Position numbers and translations under genes: made by a program
The notes under the pieces: model-generated
Told to the model about the DNA's origin: nothing
The model's database searches: none
The model's input: only the letters and a program-made list of their open reading frames with translations
Shown: positions 35,346 to 43,062 of the stretch, in pieces
How positions within the stretch are numbered: the first letter of the stretch is position 1
Layout: each line of letters begins with the position of its first letter
NCBI RefSeq assembly: GCF_000832125.1
Contig: NZ_JPRK01000008.1
Location: forward strand, 124,001 to 188,000
Source of the DNA: Flavobacterium hibernum
GTDB taxonomy: Bacteria; Bacteroidota; Bacteroidia; Flavobacteriales; Flavobacteriaceae
Reading direction: 5' to 3'
Length of the DNA: 64,000 nucleotides

Positions 35346-37976
35346 TTACTTCACAAAATCTACGGCTTTAGCCAAAGCTTCAGCGATTCCATCAACGTTT
35401 TTACCTCCTGCAGTAGCAAAGAAAGGTTGTCCTCCTCCTCCACCTTGGATATATTTTCCTAATTCACGAACAACTTGTCCTGCGTTTAAGTTTTTCTCAG
35501 CAACTAATTCTTTAGAAATATAGCAAGTTAACATTGGTTTTCCTTCATGAGCTGTAGCGAAAACTACAAATAAGTTATGATAAGAATTACCCAATTCGTA
35601 AGCCAAATCTTTTGCTCCTTCCGGATTCAAATCAACTTGTTTTGCTAAGAATTGAACTCCGTTAATTTCTTGCAATTCTTTAGCCAAATCAGCTTTCATG
35701 TTTTTAGCTTTATCTTTCAATAAAACTTCCAATTGTTTTTTCAACTGAGCGTTTTCATCCTGTAATGCCAAAATAGATTTTACAGGATCCTGAGCATTTT
35801 TAAGTGCTTCTTTAATTTCACTTAACGCAACAGCTTGTGACTCAAAATATTCTTTTGCAGCTTCACTTGTAATTGCTTCAATTCTTCTAATTCCTGATGC
35901 AACAGCACCTTCTGAAACGATTTTGAAATGCCAAATATCAGATGTATTTGCTACGTGTGTTCCTCCACATAATTCGACAGAATCTCCAAACTTAATCATA
36001 CGAACTAAATCTCCGTATTTCTCTCCAAACAAAGCAATTGCTCCTTCTTCGATTGCCTGATCTTTTGGAATTGCTCTTTTCTCGATTAATGGCAAACTTT
36101 CGCGAATCCTTGCATTTACAAAGTTTTCTACCTCTAATAATTCCTCATCAGTAACTTTAGAGAAGTGAGAAAAGTCAAAACGCAAAGAAGCATTACGAAC
36201 CATCGAACCTTTTTGCTCAATATGCGTTCCTAAAATCTTGCGTAAACCTTGGTGCAATAAATGCGTAGCCGAGTGGTTTGACGAAGTTTTTGCTCTTTGA
36301 TTAGCATCTACAACAGCATTAAAAGTTCCGGTAATGTTATCCGGTAACGATTGTGTTAAATGTATTGTTTGATTATTTTCTTTTTTAGTATCAATGATAT
36401 AAATGATATCTCCGTTTTGAGCTTCTAAATATCCTTTATCTCCCGTTTGTCCTCCGCTTTCTCCGTAAAATGGAGTTGCATTGAAAACCAACTGATAAAT
36501 TTCACCATCTTTTACACTATCAACTCTACGGTATTTAGTAATTTTTACTTGGTGTGATAATCTATCGTAACCAATAAATTCCTGAATATCATCTTCAACA
36601 ATTACATTCCAGTCTCCAGCCGTAACTTTTGATGCAGCACGAGATCTTTCTTTTTGCAATTGCAATTGTTCCTGGAATCCTGCTTCGTCTAATTTTAATC
36701 CTTTTTCAGAAAGAATCAAAGCCGTTAAATCGATTGGAAATCCATAAGTATCATACAATTCGAAAGCTTTTTTACCATCGATTGTATCTCCTTGATTATT
36801 TAAAATTACAGCATCTAACAAGATTAATCCTTGATCTAGTGTACGCAAGAAAGAGTTTTCTTCTTCACGAATTACATTCGAACAAAGGGCTTTTTGAGTT
36901 CTGATTTCTGGGAAAGAATCTCCCATTTGCTCGCTCAAAGTTTCAACCAATTTAAAAATAAATGGCTCTTTTGTGCCTAAGAAAGTAAATCCGTAACGAA
37001 TTGCACGACGCAAAATTCTACGAATTACATATCCAGCTCCGGTGTTAGACGGCAACTGTCCATCGGCAATAGCAAAAGCTACAGCACGAACGTGATCTGC
37101 AATAACACGAATTGCAATATTTACTTTTTCCTCAGCTTCATTTGATGCTTTAACAGTATAATTTGCTCCAGTAATAGTTTCAATTTCTCTAATCAAAGGC
37201 ATGAAAACATCAGTATCATAGTTTGATGTTTTTCCTTGCAAAGCCATACACAAACGCTCAAATCCCATTCCGGTATCAACGTGTTGTGCAGGAAGTTTTT
37301 CCAGAGAACCATCTGCTTTACGGTTGAATTCCATGAATACATTGTTCCAGATTTCAACAACTTGCGGATGATCATTGTTTACTAAACTTTTTCCTGAAAC
37401 GGCTGCTTTTTCTTCTGGAGTACGTAAATCAACATGAATTTCAGAACAAGGTCCACATGGTCCCTGATCTCCCATTTCCCAAAAATTATCTTTTTTATTT
37501 CCAAGAATAATTCGGTCTTCATCGATCAATCCTTTCCAAATATCCCAAGCTTCCTGATCAAAAGGAACGTTATCTTCTTTACTTCCTTCAAAAACAGAAA
37601 CATAAAGATTTTCTTTTGGGATTTTATAAACTTCAGTCAATAATTCCCAAGCCCAGTTAATTGCTTCTTTTTTGAAATAATCTCCAAAAGACCAGTTTCC
37701 TAACATCTCAAACATGGTGTGGTGATACGTATCGATACCAACCTCTTCAAGATCGTTATGTTTTCCTGAAACACGAAGACATTTTTGCGTATCGGCTATT
37801 CTAGGACTTTTTGGAGTTCCGTTTCCTAAAAAATATTCTTTAAACTGGGCCATTCCCGAGTTGTTGAACATTAAGGTTGGATCGTCTTTAAGTACAATAG
37901 GAGCCGATGGAACAATTGTATGTCCTTTGCTCTCAAAAAAATCTAAAAATTGTTTACGTACGTCTTGTGATTTCAT
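35346..37976 (-). CDS. alaS: Alanine-tRNA ligase
   Basis: Charges tRNA-Ala with alanine; cytoplasmic. The 876-residue protein has the class II core at the N-terminus ([62 protein letters not shown]). The editing domain zinc site lies in [10 protein letters not shown] and [14 protein letters not shown]. The C-terminal oligomerisation/C-Ala domain ends with [14 protein letters not shown]. Length and order are normal. The gene converges on the ABC exporter with the GxxExxY cassette between them. Its upstream region carries the 'aaaatgtgtcaatttgat' repeat family rather than an obvious -7 box. Confidence 0.97.
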   Translation of the reverse strand: MKSQDVRKQFLDFFESKGHTIVPSAPIVLKDDPTLMFNNSGMAQFKEYFLGNGTPKSPRIADTQKCLRVSGKHNDLEEVGIDTYHHTMFEMLGNWSFGDYFKKEAINWAWELLTEVYKIPKENLYVSVFEGSKEDNVPFDQEAWDIWKGLIDEDRIILGNKKDNFWEMGDQGPCGPCSEIHVDLRTPEEKAAVSGKSLVNNDHPQVVEIWNNVFMEFNRKADGSLEKLPAQHVDTGMGFERLCMALQGKTSNYDTDVFMPLIREIETITGANYTVKASNEAEEKVNIAIRVIADHVRAVAFAIADGQLPSNTGAGYVIRRILRRAIRYGFTFLGTKEPFIFKLVETLSEQMGDSFPEIRTQKALCSNVIREEENSFLRTLDQGLILLDAVILNNQGDTIDGKKAFELYDTYGFPIDLTALILSEKGLKLDEAGFQEQLQLQKERSRAASKVTAGDWNVIVEDDIQEFIGYDRLSHQVKITKYRRVDSVKDGEIYQLVFNATPFYGESGGQTGDKGYLEAQNGDIIYIIDTKKENNQTIHLTQSLPDNITGTFNAVVDANQRAKTSSNHSATHLLHQGLRKILGTHIEQKGSMVRNASLRFDFSHFSKVTDEELLEVENFVNARIRESLPLIEKRAIPKDQAIEEGAIALFGEKYGDLVRMIKFGDSVELCGGTHVANTSDIWHFKIVSEGAVASGIRRIEAITSEAAKEYFESQAVALSEIKEALKNAQDPVKSILALQDENAQLKKQLEVLLKDKAKNMKADLAKELQEINGVQFLAKQVDLNPEGAKDLAYELGNSYHNLFVVFATAHEGKPMLTCYISKELVAEKNLNAGQVVRELGKYIQGGGGGQPFFATAGGKNVDGIAEALAKAVDFVK

Positions 37977-38141
37977 GTTATAATTAGAAAATGTGTCAAT
38001 TTTGATAATGTGATAATTCGAAAATTTGTCAATCAGATAATTAAAATTTATTGTAACAATAATTATCTAATTGTCGCATTATCTAATTATCTAATTGTTT
38101 TTTATTCTTGAAAAAAAGCTTCGAACAACTGAAACATTTAT
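37977..38141. repeat. Intergenic repeats upstream of alaS
   Basis: Contains another copy of the unit TTAGAAAATGTGTCAATTTT also seen at 15656 and 15828. Alternating words 'gataattcgaaaatttgtcaatcagataatt' and 'attatctaattgtcgcattatctaattatctaattg' follow, which are partly inverted relative to each other. No ORF. Confidence 0.65.
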
Positions 38142-38149
38142 TAATTTTG
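38142..38149 (+). promoter_or_regulatory. -7 box upstream of M23 peptidase gene
   Basis: TAATTTTG, an exact TAnnTTTG match, 48 bases before the ATG. Confidence 0.45.
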
Positions 38150-38196
38150 TTCGACTCACTAATTTTACAAGCTGCAAAAATAGGGTATTTTAAAAT

Positions 38197-39174
38197 ATGG
38201 CGAAAGTAAAATATTATTACGACTCAGAAAATCTGGCTTATACGAAAATAAAAACCAGAAAACGGGCTAAATTTGGCTATGCATTGTTGTTTTTGGTGGC
38301 TTCGGCCTTGTTTGGTTTTTTAGTTTTTATACTCTTAATCAACACTCCTTATTTCGAAACTCCAAAAGATCGTTTGCAAGCGCGTGAGATTGAGAACCTA
38401 AAACTGCAATACGCCATTTTGAACCGAAAAATGGATCAAATTGATGATGTAGCCGAAACATTAGAAGAGCGAGACAATAATATATACAGAGTTTATTTTA
38501 ATAAAACCGAAATACCGGATTCGATTAGAAAAGCAGGTTTTAGAGATTCTAAACGATACAAAGATTTAGAAGGCTATAACAACTCACAACTGGTTTTAAA
38601 TACAACAAAACGAATTGACCGATTATCTAAAGAATTAGCCATTCAATCTAAATCATTAGATGATATTTTGAAATTGGCAAGCACAAAAGGAAACTTATTA
38701 TTAGCCATTCCGGCGATTCAGCCAGTTCGAAATGAGAATTTAAAACAAGTCGCATCGGGTTTTGGGTATAGAACTGACCCTTTCACGAAAGTGCGAAAAA
38801 TGCATAACGGAATGGATTTTACTGCTCCAACAGGTTCACCCGTTTATGCCACAGGTGACGGCGTTGTTGACAGAGCTGACGCTTCTGCATCGGGATTTGG
38901 AAATCATGTCGTGATCAGGCATGGTTTTGGATACGAAAGTTTATATGCACATTTAAGCAAATACAACTGTAGACCAGGACAACATGTCAAACGCGGTGAT
39001 GTTATTGGATATGTGGGAAGCACAGGTAGATCTGAAGGACCGCATTGTCATTACGAAGTGCATAAAGATGGAAAAGTCGTGAATCCGCTAAATTTTTACT
39101 ACGGAAATATTTCGGCAGTCGAATATGTGGCGATTTCGCAAATGGCAAATCAAGAGAATCAGTCATTAGATTAA
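38197..39174 (+). CDS. M23 family metallopeptidase, membrane-anchored
   Basis: A 325-residue probable peptidoglycan endopeptidase. One membrane segment at about 28-50 (GYALLFLVASALFGFLVFILLI), then a coiled-coil-like region (about 65-170), then the LytM domain. Zinc ligands are visible in MHNGMDFTAP (His and Asp) and HCHYEVH (HxH), and the domain also has GFGNHVVIRHGFGYESLYAHL. All ligands are present, so it should be active rather than a degenerate EnvC-like activator. Divergent from alaS. The MerR gene follows after about 50 bases. Confidence 0.92.
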   Translation: MAKVKYYYDSENLAYTKIKTRKRAKFGYALLFLVASALFGFLVFILLINTPYFETPKDRLQAREIENLKLQYAILNRKMDQIDDVAETLEERDNNIYRVYFNKTEIPDSIRKAGFRDSKRYKDLEGYNNSQLVLNTTKRIDRLSKELAIQSKSLDDILKLASTKGNLLLAIPAIQPVRNENLKQVASGFGYRTDPFTKVRKMHNGMDFTAPTGSPVYATGDGVVDRADASASGFGNHVVIRHGFGYESLYAHLSKYNCRPGQHVKRGDVIGYVGSTGRSEGPHCHYEVHKDGKVVNPLNFYYGNISAVEYVAISQMANQENQSLD

Positions 39175-39189
39175 TACTCGAAAAAGTAG

Positions 39190-39197
39190 TATTTTTG
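39190..39197 (+). promoter_or_regulatory. -7 box for MerR gene
   Basis: TATTTTTG, an exact match, 25 bases before the ATG at 39223. Confidence 0.5.
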
Positions 39198-39222
39198 AAA
39201 TTAAAATAGAAAATAAAGAAAC

Positions 39223-39555
39223 ATGCATATTGAGCTTTCAAAAGATAAAAGATATTATAGCATTGGCGAGGTTGCCAAGGCATTTAATGTCAATGCATCA
39301 TTAATCAGGTTTTGGGATAGTGAATTTGATATCTTAAAACCAAAGAAGAATGCCAAAGGCAACAGAATGTTTACTCCGGACGATATTACAAACCTGCAAT
39401 TGATTTATCATTTAGTCAAAGAAAGAGGTTTTACACTCGAAGGTGCCAAAATACATTTGAAAGAAGGACAAAAGAAAACTTTAGATAAATTCGAAATAAT
39501 ACGTAAATTAGAGACCATAAAAACACAATTAAACGAAATTAAGAACGAATTATAG
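39223..39555 (+). CDS. MerR-family transcriptional regulator
   Basis: A 110-residue DNA-binding protein. The winged helix-turn-helix is at about 10-75: YYSIGEVAKAFNVNASLIRFWDSEFDILKPKKNAKGNRMF. A dimerisation helix follows to the end. It lacks a long effector-binding region and has no cysteine cluster, so no ligand can be proposed. Single-domain MerR proteins of this length are conserved in Flavobacteria next to an M23 peptidase gene or lemA, as here; that conservation is from memory. It has a probable promoter of its own, and lemA follows after 42 bases. Confidence 0.88.
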   Translation: MHIELSKDKRYYSIGEVAKAFNVNASLIRFWDSEFDILKPKKNAKGNRMFTPDDITNLQLIYHLVKERGFTLEGAKIHLKEGQKKTLDKFEIIRKLETIKTQLNEIKNEL

Positions 39556-39597
39556 TATATTTATTAAAAATTAGAAACAAACTTAAATTAAATACAC

Positions 39598-40185
39598 ATG
39601 AAAAGATTTTTGCCTTGGATTATTGGAGCAGTTGTGATTATTGGAATATACAGCTGGGTTAAAGGAATAAACAATACTGCCGTTACATTAAATCAAACTG
39701 TAGAGCAATCTTGGGGAGATGTTCAAACGGCTTACCAAAGACGTAATGACCTTATTGGAAATTTAGTGAACACAGTAAAAGGTGCTGCTGATTTTGAAAA
39801 ATCTACATTGACTGCCGTTATCGAAGCTCGTGCAAAAGCAACAAGTGTAACGGTTGATCCAACGAACATTACGCCAGAACAACTTGCTGAATTCAATAAA
39901 GCACAAAGCGGTGTATCTTCATCTCTATCTAGATTATTAGTTTCTGTTGAACAATATCCAACACTAAAAGCTAATGAGAACTTCTTAAAATTACAAGACG
40001 AATTAGCTAGTACTGAAAATCAAATTTTAACAGCTAGAACTCGTTTCAATGAAGCTGTTAAACCATACAACAATCATATTAAAACATTCCCAAATAGTTT
40101 GTTTGCTGGTATGTTTGGATTCAAAGAAAAAGCATATTTTAATGCTGTTGAAGGTGCTGATAAACCAGTTGAAGTAAAATTCTAA
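39598..40185 (+). CDS. LemA family protein
   Basis: A 195-residue membrane-anchored protein. N-terminal segment FLPWIIGAVVIIGIYSWV (about 4-21), then the LemA helical domain: NQTVEQSWGDVQTAYQRRNDLIGNLVNTVKG, SVEQYPTLKANENFLKLQDELASTENQI, ARTRFNEAVKPYNNHIKTFPNSL. Length is normal. LemA genes are often next to TPM-domain genes, as here with two of them downstream. The biochemical role is unknown; the cluster is thought to act in the envelope. Confidence 0.92.
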   Translation: MKRFLPWIIGAVVIIGIYSWVKGINNTAVTLNQTVEQSWGDVQTAYQRRNDLIGNLVNTVKGAADFEKSTLTAVIEARAKATSVTVDPTNITPEQLAEFNKAQSGVSSSLSRLLVSVEQYPTLKANENFLKLQDELASTENQILTARTRFNEAVKPYNNHIKTFPNSLFAGMFGFKEKAYFNAVEGADKPVEVKF

Positions 40186-40200
40186 AGATTTAATATTTTT

Positions 40201-40251
40201 GATTAACGATTTTAGATTGCAGATTAAATCTAAAATTTAAAATCGTTAATC
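40201..40251. repeat. Inverted repeat of 'ttttagatt' words between lemA and TPM gene
   Basis: GATTAACGATTTTA at 40201-40214 pairs with TAAAATCGTTAATC at 40238-40251, with inner ttttagatt/aatctaaaa words. No T-tract follows directly, so read-through into the TPM genes is plausible. Confidence 0.65.
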
Positions 40252-40271
40252 TAAACTCTAAAATTACCCAA

Positions 40272-40709
40272 ATGTCAAAAGTAGAAGATTTTTTAACCAA
40301 AGAAGAAGAACAAGATATTGTTGAAGCAATTCGTGTGGCCGAAAAAAATACTTCTGGCGAAATTAGAGTACATATAGAACAAACAACTTCTAAAGTTCCT
40401 TATGATAGGGCTTTAGAAGTTTTTTATGATTTAAAAATGAATGAAACCCAACAACAAAATGGTGTTTTATTTTATTTTGCCGTAGAAGATAAAACTTTTG
40501 CCATTTGCGGAGACAAAGGTATTCATGACCTTGTAGCCACAGATTTTTGGGATTGTACCAAAGATGCTATGGTAGCTCAGTTTAAATCAGGAAACTTTAA
40601 GCAAGGTATCGTTGATGGAATTCTAAACGCCGGAGAACAATTAAAAAAATATTTCCCTTGGTCTGAAGGCGACACCAACGAATTATCTAACGAAATCTCA
40701 AAAGGATAA
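40272..40709 (+). CDS. TPM domain protein, short
   Basis: A 145-residue protein with a single TPM (YgcG/Psb32-like) fold: LTKEEEQDIVEAIRVAEKNTSGEIRVHIE, NGVLFYFAVEDKTFAICGDKGIHDLV and FKSGNFKQGIVDGILNAGEQLKKYFP. It has no signal peptide or membrane segment, unlike the next gene, so it may stay in the cytoplasm or act as a partner. The three-base gap to the next TPM gene shows one operon. Confidence 0.88.
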   Translation: MSKVEDFLTKEEEQDIVEAIRVAEKNTSGEIRVHIEQTTSKVPYDRALEVFYDLKMNETQQQNGVLFYFAVEDKTFAICGDKGIHDLVATDFWDCTKDAMVAQFKSGNFKQGIVDGILNAGEQLKKYFPWSEGDTNELSNEISKG

Positions 40710-40712
40710 ATA

Positions 40713-41549
40713 ATGAAAATTTCCAAAAACAAAACATCATATTCAAAAGGACTTTTTCAACTATCCTTTCTATTCATAGCATTCTTTATTACCAATTGTA
40801 CTTTTGCACAATTTGAGATTCCTAAAGTCCCAGAAATACAAACTTCAGTTTATGATTATGCCAACGTTTTAAGCGCATCTGAAAAAGCTCAACTTGAAGA
40901 AAAACTAATTCGTTACTCAGACTCCACAACAACTCAAATTGTGGTAATTACAATTGAAAGTTTGAAAGGTGAAGATGTTAGCCAGTTAGCCACAAAATGG
41001 GGACAAACCTGGGGAATTGGAGGAACTGCAAAAGATGATAATGGTGTAATAATTTTATTGGCAAAAAACGAAAAAAAGATTGCCATTAATCCCGGTTATG
41101 GCGTTGAAGATCGTTTGACTGCCGGAATTGGCGGAACCATAATTCGAAATATAATTATACCTGAATTTAAAGCCGGAAGTTTTTACAACGGTCTTGACAA
41201 AGGAACTGATGCTATAATTGATGTTTTTAAAGGAAAATTTAAAGGCGAGCGTAAACAACAAGCAAAAGGAAAAGATTTTCCAATATTACCTTTTATTGTA
41301 ATTATTGTTATTGTTTTAATTCTGCTTTCTCGAAATAAAGGCGGCGGAGGAAATTCGGGCAACAATGGTGGTGGAGGCCCTAGCCTACTCGATGCTATTA
41401 TTCTAAGTAATCTTGGAAGAAGTAGCGGAGGCGGATTTGGAGGTTTCGGTGGCGGATCATCTGGTGGAGGTTTTGGCGGTGGAGGAGGCTTCGGAGGAGG
41501 TTTTGGCGGCGGCGGATTCTCTGGTGGAGGTTCTAGTGGAGGCTGGTAG
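40713..41549 (+). CDS. TPM domain protein with Gly-rich membrane tail
   Basis: A 278-residue envelope protein. Signal peptide to about residue 34 (TNCTFAQ), TPM domain about 38-180 (VYDYANVLSASEKAQLEEKL, VITIESLKGEDVSQLATKWG, GYGVEDRLTAGIGGTIIRN). A membrane segment follows at about 190-205 (FPILPFIVIIVIVLILL), then a 70-residue Gly/Ser/Phe-rich tail of GGFGG units. This is the usual YgcG architecture. The tail's opposite strand gives a spurious Pro-rich frame. Gly-rich tails may aid membrane or surface association, which is inference. It follows the short TPM gene directly. Confidence 0.9.
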   Translation: MKISKNKTSYSKGLFQLSFLFIAFFITNCTFAQFEIPKVPEIQTSVYDYANVLSASEKAQLEEKLIRYSDSTTTQIVVITIESLKGEDVSQLATKWGQTWGIGGTAKDDNGVIILLAKNEKKIAINPGYGVEDRLTAGIGGTIIRNIIIPEFKAGSFYNGLDKGTDAIIDVFKGKFKGERKQQAKGKDFPILPFIVIIVIVLILLSRNKGGGGNSGNNGGGGPSLLDAIILSNLGRSSGGGFGGFGGGSSGGGFGGGGGFGGGFGGGGFSGGGSSGGW

Positions 41550-41607
41550 ATTTCAGTTTTCAGTCGCAGTCTCAATTTTCACTTTTTTATTTCATTAAAA
41601 TCTATTT

Positions 41608-42387
41608 ATGAGAATTAGTATTTATTTCTTTATTTTTTGTTCTTATTTTACCTCTTACTCGCAAGAGTTTATTGATAATGATAAGATCGAAGCTGGCAAG
41701 CAAATTGAAGAATTAAATACTATAATCGCTCAGAATCCAAGTGCCGAAAACTATTATTACAGAGGTTATAATAACTATGTAAATGAAAATTATTCTGATG
41801 CACTTGAAGATTACAACAAGGCGCTTTCAATAACGCCAAATGATTTTAATATCTATTTTAGTAGAGGAAATCTAAACATTAAAACACAGAATTATAAAAA
41901 TGCCGTTGCAGACTTTTCTAAATGTATTTCATTAAATAAAGATTCGCAAAAAGCATATTTTAACCGAGCGTATGCGGAACGAAAACTTTTTAATCGTACG
42001 GCTGCAATCGAAGATTATACTAAAAATATCGCGCTTAAACCTGATAACTTAGCTGCTTACCAAAATAGAGGATTACTAAAAAAAGAATTAAATTTACATA
42101 AAGAAGCAATTGCTGATTTTGATAAAGTAATTGAAATGGATCCAAAATCAGTTGACGCCTATCAAAACAGGGGAATTTCAAAAGCAATGCTTAACTCAAA
42201 AGACGCTTTGACTGATTTTAATACAGCAGTAAAATTAGCGCCGGAAAATGCGGAAACTTATTTTAATAGAGCACTTTATTTTATTAATTTCAAAATAAAA
42301 GGAGATTATTGTTCAGATTTAAAAAAAGCGTTTAATTTTGGGTATTTATCAGCACAGGAATTAATAATCGAACTTTGTAAAAAATAA
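41608..42387 (+). CDS. Secreted tetratricopeptide repeat protein
   Basis: A 259-residue protein with a probable signal peptide (about 18 residues, ending TSYSQ). Six or so TPR units follow: ENYYYRGYNNYVNENYSDALEDYNKAL, FNIYFSRGNLNIKTQNYKNAVADFSKCI, KAYFNRAYAERKLFNRTAAIEDYTKNI and similar. The pattern 'AY.NRG......A..DF.KAI' is clear. TPR proteins mediate protein-protein contact; partner unknown. It sits between the TPM operon and the Rrf2 gene with only 9 bases before the latter, so the two may be co-transcribed. Confidence 0.88.
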   Translation: MRISIYFFIFCSYFTSYSQEFIDNDKIEAGKQIEELNTIIAQNPSAENYYYRGYNNYVNENYSDALEDYNKALSITPNDFNIYFSRGNLNIKTQNYKNAVADFSKCISLNKDSQKAYFNRAYAERKLFNRTAAIEDYTKNIALKPDNLAAYQNRGLLKKELNLHKEAIADFDKVIEMDPKSVDAYQNRGISKAMLNSKDALTDFNTAVKLAPENAETYFNRALYFINFKIKGDYCSDLKKAFNFGYLSAQELIIELCKK

Positions 42388-42396
42388 TACGGAAAA

Positions 42397-42810
42397 ATGT
42401 TATCACATAAAGCAAAATACGCCCTTAAGGCCTTACTTTATCTAGCAGAACAAGATGAGAATCACATTTCTAGAACTATAGAAATTGCTGATGGCGCCAA
42501 TATTCCTAAAAAGTTTTTAGAACAAATTTTATTAGATCTAAAACGAGGACGTTTTGTGAGCAGCAAACAAGGAAAATTTGGCGGATATTACTTGATACGT
42601 TCAAAAAACGACATTACTTTGGCAGAAATTCATCGTTTATTTGACGGTGCAATTGCGCTTTTACCATGTGCTTCGTTAAACTTTTACGAGCCATGCTCTG
42701 ATTGTAAAACCGAGGAAGAATGTAGCCTGAGACACGGTTTAATGATCATTCGTGATGAGACTTTAAAAGCAATGCAAGGCATCACAATCGCCTCACTTGT
42801 AAAGAAATAA
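42397..42810 (+). CDS. Rrf2-family regulator with four cysteines
   Basis: A 137-residue winged-helix regulator. The N-terminal HTH is SHKAKYALKALLYLAEQD...IPKKFLEQILLDLKRGRFVSSKQGKFGGYYL. The effector region has Cys91, Cys100, Cys103 and Cys109 (CASLNFYEPCSDCKTEEEC), a spacing like Fe-S-binding IscR/NsrR relatives but with one extra cysteine. Rrf2 members include CymR (cysteine metabolism) and IscR (Fe-S supply). It stands directly before a Met/Cys-ending small ORF and a TonB receptor, so a role in sulfur or iron supply is suggested by context only. Confidence 0.9.
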   Translation: MLSHKAKYALKALLYLAEQDENHISRTIEIADGANIPKKFLEQILLDLKRGRFVSSKQGKFGGYYLIRSKNDITLAEIHRLFDGAIALLPCASLNFYEPCSDCKTEEECSLRHGLMIIRDETLKAMQGITIASLVKK

Positions 42811-42853
42811 AAAAATATTTTCTAATTCCTAGTAAATCGATAGAATTAATATT

Positions 42854-42861
42854 TATATTTG
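42854..42861 (+). promoter_or_regulatory. -7 box for small ORF and TonB receptor
   Basis: TATATTTG, an exact match, 40 bases before the small ORF. Upstream, 42829-42850 has a weak inverted pattern ATTCCTAG...CGATAGAAT that could be the Rrf2 operator, but the symmetry is imperfect. Confidence 0.6.
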
Positions 42862-42901
42862 CAGAAAATAATTAACAAACCATTTACAAAATTTTAACCC
42901 T

Positions 42902-43015
42902 ATGAAAGTACATTACAATCTATCTGGTGGATCTAAAAATCTTTTGCAAAGAAACCAAAATAGTCAATTTACAACCTTGAAAAATAATTCTTCTATGATG
43001 TGTATGTGTTGGTAA
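42902..43015 (+). CDS. 37-residue peptide ending MMCMCW, putative leader
   Basis: A short ORF between the Rrf2 gene and the TonB receptor, starting ATG and ending TAA. It begins MKVHYNLSGG, has a polar Gln/Asn/Ser middle and ends with three Met and two Cys in its last six residues before a Trp. The clustering of the two sulfur amino acids at the 3' end, a -7 box upstream, and a gap of 47 bases to the receptor start suggest a translated leader. No hydrophobic signal or known precursor motif is present. No terminator lies between it and the receptor gene. A secreted or metal-binding peptide cannot be excluded. Confidence 0.6.
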   Translation: MKVHYNLSGGSKNLLQRNQNSQFTTLKNNSSMMCMCW

Positions 43016-43062
43016 AAAAAATTTATTATAAATTCTACTAATTACATATACTTAATATAAAA

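Noticed and set aside
41183..41575. Long proline-rich minus-strand frame (PPPPKPPP)
   Set aside because: It is the antisense of the Gly-rich tail of the TPM protein; base composition of the GGN codons creates the Pro run.
43016..43062. Terminator-type attenuator between the MMCMCW ORF and the TonB receptor
   Set aside because: Only an AT-rich palindrome (AATTTATTATAAATT) is present, with no GC stem and no T-tract.
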